DNA of 64,000 nt from Nakamurella alba (GTDB lineage: Bacteria; Actinomycetota; Actinomycetes; Mycobacteriales; Nakamurellaceae), in contig NZ_WLYK01000001.1 of assembly GCF_009707545.1 (NCBI RefSeq), forward strand, positions 1,426,001 to 1,490,000. Reading direction: 5' to 3'. Positions 59,411 through 64,000 of this stretch are shown here, one piece after another; positions within the stretch are counted from its first letter, which is position 1, and every line of letters starts with the position of its first letter. The notes under the pieces were generated by a model. The model worked only from the letters and a program-made list of their open reading frames with translations, did no database searches and was not told where the DNA came from. Both the position numbers and the translations under genes were made by a program.

Positions 59411-61465
59411 GTGAGCGAAACCACGGAGCAGGCCGGCACCACGACCTCCACCCGCGCCCGCCGCAGCGGCGGCGAGGGCCTGTCGGGTCAGACCCTGCCC
59501 GAGCTCAAGGCGATGGCGAGCCAACTCGGCATCAAGGGCACCTCCGCCCTCCGCAAGGGCGACCTCATCGCCGCCATCACCAGCCACCAGTCCGGCCAGT
59601 CGGCCCCGTCCGCCAAGGCCGGGTCCAACGGATCGCGTCGCGAGCAGGCCGAGGCCCCGGCCGCCCCGGTCGTGGCCGCAGCGCCGGCCGTGGAGGCGCC
59701 GGCCGCGCAGGACTCCCGCAGCAACGGGCACGGCGAGCTGTCGCTGCCGCTGGACCTGCCGGAGCGCGAGCGCCCGGCCCGCCGGCGCAGCACGCGGGCC
59801 GGCGGCGCCGCCGAGCCGGCCCCGATCAACATCCCGGCCATCGAGCTGCCGCCGCCGCCCCCGCCGGGTGGCAGCGCCGCCCAGCACGACCGCAACGACC
59901 GCGGATCCGCCGACGGCGACCGGTCCGAGCAGGGCTCGTCCGACGACGGCCGGCAGCAGGACGGCGACGGCCGTGGCAGCCGCCGCAACCGGCGCGGCCG
60001 CCGCGACCGCGGTGACCGTGACGTGCGGGCCGAGGGGCCGGACGGCGGCGACAGCCCGTCCGGCGACCAGGGTCGGGACCAGAACCGTCAGGGCCGTGAC
60101 CAAGGTGGTCAGGGTGGCCAGAACCGAGACGGCAATCGGGACCAGAACCGGGACCAGAACCGTGACCAGGGCGGCAACCGCGACCAGAACCGGGATCGCG
60201 GGCAGAACAGCAACCGGGACGACCTGGACGAGGAGGGCGGCCGCCGCGGCCGTCGCTACCGCGACCGCAACCGTCGCGGTCGGGACCGCTTCTCGGACAC
60301 CCCGGACACCGAGATCCGCGACGACGACGTGCTGGTGCCGGTCGCCGGCATCGTCGACGTGCTCGACTCGTACGCGTTCATCCGGACCTCGGGCTACCTG
60401 TCCGGTCCGAACGACGTCTACGTGTCGCTGTCCCAGGTGCGCAAGAACGGTCTGCGTCGTGGCGACGCGGTGACCGGCGCCGTGCGTGCCCCCCGCGAGG
60501 GCGAGGCGCAGCGGCAGAAGTTCAACGCGCTGGTCCGGCTGGACACCGTCAACGGGCTCGACCCGGAAGCGGCCCGGCACCGTCCGGAGTTCACCAAGCT
60601 GACCCCGCTCTACCCGAACGAGCGGCTCCGCCTGGAGACCGAGGCGCACATCCTCACCACCCGGGTCATCGACCTGGTCATGCCGGTCGGCAAGGGCCAG
60701 CGCGCGCTGATCGTCTCCCCGCCGAAGGCCGGCAAGACCTCGGTCCTGCAGTCCATCGCGAACGCGATCACCACCAACAACCCGGAGTGCCACCTGATGG
60801 TGGTGCTGGTGGACGAGCGGCCGGAAGAGGTCACCGACATGCAGCGGTCGGTGAAGGGTGAGGTCATCGCCTCCACCTTCGACCGCCCGCCGGCCGATCA
60901 CACGATGGTCGCCGAGCTGTCCATCGAGCGGGCCAAGCGCCTGGTCGAGATGGGCAAGGACGTGGTGGTGCTGCTCGACTCGATCACCCGCCTCGGCCGC
61001 GCCTACAACTTGGCGGCCCCGGCCTCCGGCCGGATCCTGTCCGGTGGTGTCGACTCGACCGCGCTGTTCCCGCCGAAGCGGTTCCTCGGTGCGGCCCGGA
61101 ACATCGAGAACGGCGGCTCCCTCACCATCTTCGCCTCGGCGCTGGTGGAGACCGGGTCCGCCGGCGACACGGTGATCTTCGAGGAGTTCAAGGGCACCGG
61201 CAACGCCGAGCTCAAGCTGGACCGCAAGCTCGCGGACAAGCGGATTTTCCCGGCGATCGACGTGGACCAGAGCTCCACCCGCAAGGAGGACCTGTTGCTG
61301 TCCCCGGACGAGCTGGCCATCGTGGTCAAGCTGCGCCGGGTGCTGGCCGCACTGGACACCCAGCAGGCCCTCGAGCTGGTGCTCGACCGGCTGCGCAAGT
61401 CGCGCAGCAACGTCGAGTTCCTCATGCAGATCGCCAAGAACACCCCGGGCGGCGCCGACCACTGA
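59411..61465 (+). CDS. rho: Transcription termination factor Rho with long disordered insertion
   Basis: The 684-aa Rho has a Rho_N domain (about residues 18-55, LPELKAMASQLGIKGTSALRKGDL), then about 240 residues of disordered Arg/Gly/Asp/Asn/Gln-rich sequence with NRDQ repeats (about 215-260), an RNA-binding cold-shock domain (about 300-370) and the hexameric ATPase with Walker A SPPKAGKTSV near residue 435. Long N-terminal insertions are usual in actinobacterial Rho. It ends untranslated or unneeded transcripts. GTG 59411 follows AAGGAA by 6 nt. Confidence 0.96.
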   Translation: MSETTEQAGTTTSTRARRSGGEGLSGQTLPELKAMASQLGIKGTSALRKGDLIAAITSHQSGQSAPSAKAGSNGSRREQAEAPAAPVVAAAPAVEAPAAQDSRSNGHGELSLPLDLPERERPARRRSTRAGGAAEPAPINIPAIELPPPPPPGGSAAQHDRNDRGSADGDRSEQGSSDDGRQQDGDGRGSRRNRRGRRDRGDRDVRAEGPDGGDSPSGDQGRDQNRQGRDQGGQGGQNRDGNRDQNRDQNRDQGGNRDQNRDRGQNSNRDDLDEEGGRRGRRYRDRNRRGRDRFSDTPDTEIRDDDVLVPVAGIVDVLDSYAFIRTSGYLSGPNDVYVSLSQVRKNGLRRGDAVTGAVRAPREGEAQRQKFNALVRLDTVNGLDPEAARHRPEFTKLTPLYPNERLRLETEAHILTTRVIDLVMPVGKGQRALIVSPPKAGKTSVLQSIANAITTNNPECHLMVVLVDERPEEVTDMQRSVKGEVIASTFDRPPADHTMVAELSIERAKRLVEMGKDVVVLLDSITRLGRAYNLAAPASGRILSGGVDSTALFPPKRFLGAARNIENGGSLTIFASALVETGSAGDTVIFEEFKGTGNAELKLDRKLADKRIFPAIDVDQSSTRKEDLLLSPDELAIVVKLRRVLAALDTQQALELVLDRLRKSRSNVEFLMQIAKNTPGGADH

Positions 61466-61493
61466 TCGGTCGCTGATCGACACTGTTCGACGA

Positions 61494-61529
61494 CACCGGC
61501 CGGGTCCCTCACCAGGGACCCGGCCGGTG
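61494..61529 (+). terminator. rho terminator hairpin
   Basis: A perfect 16-bp stem (61494-61509 with 61514-61529, loop CACC) 28 bp after the rho stop and just before the promoter of the next gene. Confidence 0.8.
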
Positions 61530-61537
61530 GCGTCTCG

Positions 61538-61543
61538 TAGGGT
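61538..61543 (+). promoter_or_regulatory. -10 element for leaderless transcript
   Basis: TAGGGT seven nt upstream of ATG 61551, no SD. Confidence 0.6.
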
Positions 61544-61550
61544 GGTGATC

Positions 61551-61988
61551 ATGGCTCCCCGCAGCTCCGCAGCGTCAGGCACCGGCGCACTCGACGTGCT
61601 CGGCCGTACCCGCTACGCGCTGCTGACCACGTTCCGGAAGGACGGCACCCCGGTGGCGACGCCGGTGTGGATCGTGCGCCGCGGCGACGAGCTGCTGGTC
61701 TGGACGAACCCGGAAGCCGGGAAGGTCAAGCGGATCCGGCGGAATCCGGCCGTCACGCTCGTGCCGTGCGGGATGCACGGCGAACCGCTGTCCGGCACCG
61801 CGGTGACCGGCCGCGCCGAGATGGTGCCCGGTGGACCGGCGGTGATCGACGGGATCTTCGACCTGCTGATCGACAAGTACGGCTGGCAGGGCCGGATCAC
61901 CCGGATCCCGGACCGGCTCGGCCGGCTGATCGGCCGCGAACCGCAGCCGGCAGCGGCGATGTCGATCGTCCTGGACCCCGTCGGCTGA
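61551..61988 (+). CDS. PPOX-class F420-dependent oxidoreductase-like protein
   Basis: A 145-aa split barrel of the FDOR-B/TIGR03666 type: RYALLTTFRKDGTPVATPVWIV, LLVWTNPEAGKVKRIRRNP and the C-terminal MSIVLDPVG. Related proteins bind F420 or FMN and reduce small molecules such as biliverdin; the substrate here is open. ATG 61551 is preferred to ATG 61527 because TAGGGT lies 7 nt before it (leaderless) and the rho terminator ends just upstream. Confidence 0.85.
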   Translation: MAPRSSAASGTGALDVLGRTRYALLTTFRKDGTPVATPVWIVRRGDELLVWTNPEAGKVKRIRRNPAVTLVPCGMHGEPLSGTAVTGRAEMVPGGPAVIDGIFDLLIDKYGWQGRITRIPDRLGRLIGREPQPAAAMSIVLDPVG

Positions 61989-62195
61989 CCCGATCCGGCT
62001 CGCCCCGGCGCCCGTCGACCGGATGTCGCACTCGCAGTCGCGCAGCAGCATGTCCGGGGAATTCCGGACCCGGGGTCGGCGTTTGGCTTTCCGGTGCCCC
62101 GATGTGGCACTCTGTTCTGTCGGATCCGGCTCCGGTTCACGTCCCTGCATCCTGCACGGGCGACCCGGCGGCCATCAGAGAGGAAACCAACCGAA

Positions 62196-62408
62196 ATGAA
62201 GACGGGCATCCATCCCGAGTACGTCACGACCGAGGTGACCTGCGGCTGCGGGAACACCTTCGAGACCCGGAGCACCGAGACCTCCGGCAAGATCACGGTC
62301 GAGGTCTGCTCCAACTGCCACCCGTTCTACACGGGCAAGCAGAAGATCGTCGACAGCGGCGGCCGCGTGGCCCGCTTCGAGGCGCGCTACGGCAAGCGCA
62401 CCCGCTAG
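62196..62408 (+). CDS. rpmE: Ribosomal protein L31, zinc-binding form
   Basis: A 70-aa L31 with four zinc ligands: CGC near residues 16-18 and CSNC near residues 37-40, the C-plus form. [19 protein letters not shown] is the family start. AGAGAGGAAA precedes ATG 62196. It lies between rho and prfA, the usual actinobacterial order, and contrasts with the zinc-free L33/S18 at 35.4 kb. Confidence 0.97.
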   Translation: MKTGIHPEYVTTEVTCGCGNTFETRSTETSGKITVEVCSNCHPFYTGKQKIVDSGGRVARFEARYGKRTR

Positions 62409-62417
62409 TCCCACCAG

Positions 62418-62457
62418 GGCGCCCGGCCCGATCGGCAACGATCGGCCGGGCGCCTTT
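62418..62457 (+). terminator. Terminator of rpmE
   Basis: A 16-bp stem with one bulged C (arms about 62418-62434 and 62439-62454, loop GCAA) followed by TTTGTG. Confidence 0.85.
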
Positions 62458-62582
62458 GTGTTCCCCTGGGTAGTACTCGCGCTCGGCACCCGCCGCCTGC
62501 CCGTTCCGCCCCTCAACCCACAGCACAGCCTCCACCCACAGCACAGCCTCCACGCACGGCAACAGCAAGGTGAGAAGTCCAG

Positions 62583-63683
62583 ATGAGCACGCCCGCACCG
62601 CCTTCGGTCCCGTCCGGTGGACTCGACGCCCTGCTCGCCGAGTACCGGCAGCTGCAGGAGGCACTCGCCGACCCGGCGGTGCACGGTGACCAGGCCGCGG
62701 CCCGCCGTCTGGGCCGGCGCTACGCCGCGCTCACCCCGATCGCCAGCACCGCACAGGCACTGGACGCGGTGCGGGACGACCTCGGCGCCGCGCGCGAGCT
62801 CGCCGGGGAGGATGCCGCCTTCGCCGAGGAGGCGGAGACGCTGGCCGCCCGGGCGGACGAGCTCGAGTCGCAGCTGGCCGAGCTGTTGCTGCCGCGGGAT
62901 CCGGACGACGCCAAGGACGTGTTGGTCGAGATCAAGGCGGGGGAGGGCGGCGAGGAATCGGCGCTGTTCGCCGGCGACCTGCTGCGCATGTACCTGCGCT
63001 ACGCGGAACGCCACGGGTGGAAGGCCGAGGTGCTGTCCGCGCAGGACTCCGACCTCGGCGGCTACAAGGACGTCACCGTCGCGGTGAAGGCGCCCGGGTC
63101 TCCGGCACCGGCCGACGGCGTGTGGGCCCGGCTCAAGTTCGAGGGCGGCGTGCACCGCGTGCAGCGGGTGCCGGTCACCGAGTCGCAGGGCCGCATCCAC
63201 ACCTCCGCGGCCGGCGTGTTCGTCGCCCCGGAGGCGGAGGACGTGGACGTCACCATCGACCCGAACGACCTGCGGATCGACGTGTTCCGGTCCTCCGGTC
63301 CCGGCGGGCAGTCGGTGAACACCACCGACTCCGCGGTGCGGATCACCCACCTGCCGACCGGCATCGTCGCGTCCTGCCAGAACGAGAAGTCGCAGCTGCA
63401 GAACAAGGAGCAGGCGATGCGGATCCTGCGCGCGCGGTTGCTGTCCGCGGCCCGGGACGCCGCCGACGCCGCGGCCGCGGACGCCCGCCGGTCGCAGGTG
63501 CGGACCGTCGACCGGTCCGAGCGGGTGCGCACCTACAACTTCCCGGAGAACCGGATCGCCGACCACCGGGTCGGCTACAAGGCCTACAACCTGGACGCGG
63601 TGCTGGACGGTGACCTGGACGGGGTGCTCGGCGCCCTGGAGGAAGCCGACCGGAACCAGCGGCTGGCGGGAGGAGCGGTATGA
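62583..63683 (+). CDS. prfA: Peptide chain release factor 1
   Basis: A 366-aa class I release factor for UAA/UAG. Stop-codon recognition tripeptide is PVT ([13 protein letters not shown]) and the catalytic GGQ is in [11 protein letters not shown] near residue 240. AAGGTGAGAAG precedes ATG 62583. Its stop overlaps the start of its own methylase, prmC (ATGA). Confidence 0.97.
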   Translation: MSTPAPPSVPSGGLDALLAEYRQLQEALADPAVHGDQAAARRLGRRYAALTPIASTAQALDAVRDDLGAARELAGEDAAFAEEAETLAARADELESQLAELLLPRDPDDAKDVLVEIKAGEGGEESALFAGDLLRMYLRYAERHGWKAEVLSAQDSDLGGYKDVTVAVKAPGSPAPADGVWARLKFEGGVHRVQRVPVTESQGRIHTSAAGVFVAPEAEDVDVTIDPNDLRIDVFRSSGPGGQSVNTTDSAVRITHLPTGIVASCQNEKSQLQNKEQAMRILRARLLSAARDAADAAAADARRSQVRTVDRSERVRTYNFPENRIADHRVGYKAYNLDAVLDGDLDGVLGALEEADRNQRLAGGAV

Positions 63684-64000
63684 GCCGGACCCCGCTGCGT
63701 CTGGAACTGATGGCGGCCTCCCGCCGGTTGGAGGAGGCCGGCGTCGGCAGCCCCCGGTTCGACGCGGACGAGCTCGCCGCACATCTGCTGGGCGTGTCGC
63801 GTGGCCGGCTCGGTCTGCACCCGCTGGTCGGCGACGAGTGGGTGGAGCAGTACCACGCGCTGGTGGCCCGCCGGGCGGCCCGGGAACCGTTGCAGCACAT
63901 CCTCGGCACGGCCGTGCTCGGTGCGACGACCGTGCAGGTGGGGCCGGGTGTGTTCGTGCCGCGACCGGAGACGGAGAGCCTGCTGGAGTGGGCGCTGGCC
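63680..64000 (+). CDS. prmC: Release factor glutamine methyltransferase, 5' part
   Basis: The first 107 residues are in the window: the PrmC N-terminal helical domain ([22 protein letters not shown]) and the start of the methyltransferase domain ([32 protein letters not shown], in two parts). The NPPY catalytic motif lies beyond the edge. It methylates the GGQ Gln of PrfA. ATG 63680 has GGAGCGG upstream and overlaps the prfA stop. Confidence 0.93.
   Translation, partial: MSRTPLRLELMAASRRLEEAGVGSPRFDADELAAHLLGVSRGRLGLHPLVGDEWVEQYHALVARRAAREPLQHILGTAVLGATTVQVGPGVFVPRPETESLLEWALA

Noticed and set aside
59204-61582. A 792-codon open frame on the minus strand
   Set aside because: Antisense to rho; the repetitive Val/Ala tract simply mirrors the NRDQ repeats.

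Overview
The window is about 70% G+C chromosomal DNA from an actinomycete. The evidence is strong actinobacterial synteny and family content: fasR-fabD-fabH-acpP-fabF-accD next to a homodimeric pyruvate dehydrogenase E1 (aceE), a DUF3052 protein and an AhpE-type peroxiredoxin (the same order as around Rv2238c-Rv2247 of Mycobacterium tuberculosis); lysA-hom-thrC-thrB-rho-rpmE-prfA-prmC; a DUF3145 protein; a SARP/AfsR-like regulator; several F420/PPOX-type oxidoreductases; and many GTG starts, GTGA/ATGA overlaps and leaderless-looking promoters. The content suits a Nakamurella/Frankia/Geodermatophilus-like lineage, but the sequence alone does not fix the genus. No insertion sequence, prophage or CRISPR array is visible.

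Layout. 0-14 kb is accessory: a secreted von Willebrand factor D-like surface protein, an APH-like kinase, a lipoprotein, tRNA-Asn, a TetR/oxidoreductase pair sharing a 38-bp palindromic operator, a small secreted protein, a 977-aa SARP-type regulator, tRNA-Met, an acyltransferase-SGNH fusion and a LysR regulator with a divergent 45-aa membrane peptide. 14-17 kb holds a DUF3145 protein, a GH3 lipoprotein and an NAD(P)-binding protein. 16.9-23.2 kb (minus strand) is the type II fatty acid synthesis operon with its PucR-type activator fasR, followed upstream by cspA and aceE. Divergently transcribed at 27-27.9 kb are DUF3052 and ahpE, then tRNA-Val.

28-33 kb carries two tandem ECF sigma/membrane-partner modules whose partners share a transmembrane segment, plus a divergent membrane protein and a DUF2332 protein. 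34.2-35.8 kb is a probable Zur-controlled zinc-sparing operon (CobW-like protein, zinc-free L33, S18 paralogue). 36-40 kb holds a Tat-exported metallophosphoesterase translationally coupled to a lipoprotein and a membrane protein, then an epoxide hydrolase-like alpha/beta hydrolase. 41-45.6 kb holds a reductive pyrimidine degradation operon (ureidopropionase, dihydropyrimidinase, LLM-class oxidoreductase) beside a Ddn-like protein. 45.7-50 kb contains paired DnaA boxes in front of a DUF4262 gene, an SDR/TetR pair with two operator-like palindromes, a PPOX protein and a secreted protein, ending at tRNA-Arg. DUF3105/DUF305 follow.

52.3-57.8 kb is the aspartate-family amino acid operon: a stand-alone ArgRS C-terminal (DALR) protein, lysA, a small membrane protein, hom, thrC and thrB, nearly all joined by stop/start overlaps. 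A 1.5-kb non-coding region with two different tandem repeat arrays separates it from rho (with a long disordered, NRDQ-repeat insertion), a PPOX protein, rpmE, prfA and the 5' end of prmC at the window edge.

Most promising points for a second look: the repeat-rich thrB-rho spacer and a related block at 28.1 kb; the Zur operon with a CobW homologue lacking a P-loop; the tandem sigma/sensor modules; the catalytic-domain-less ArgRS relative; and the twin DnaA boxes.
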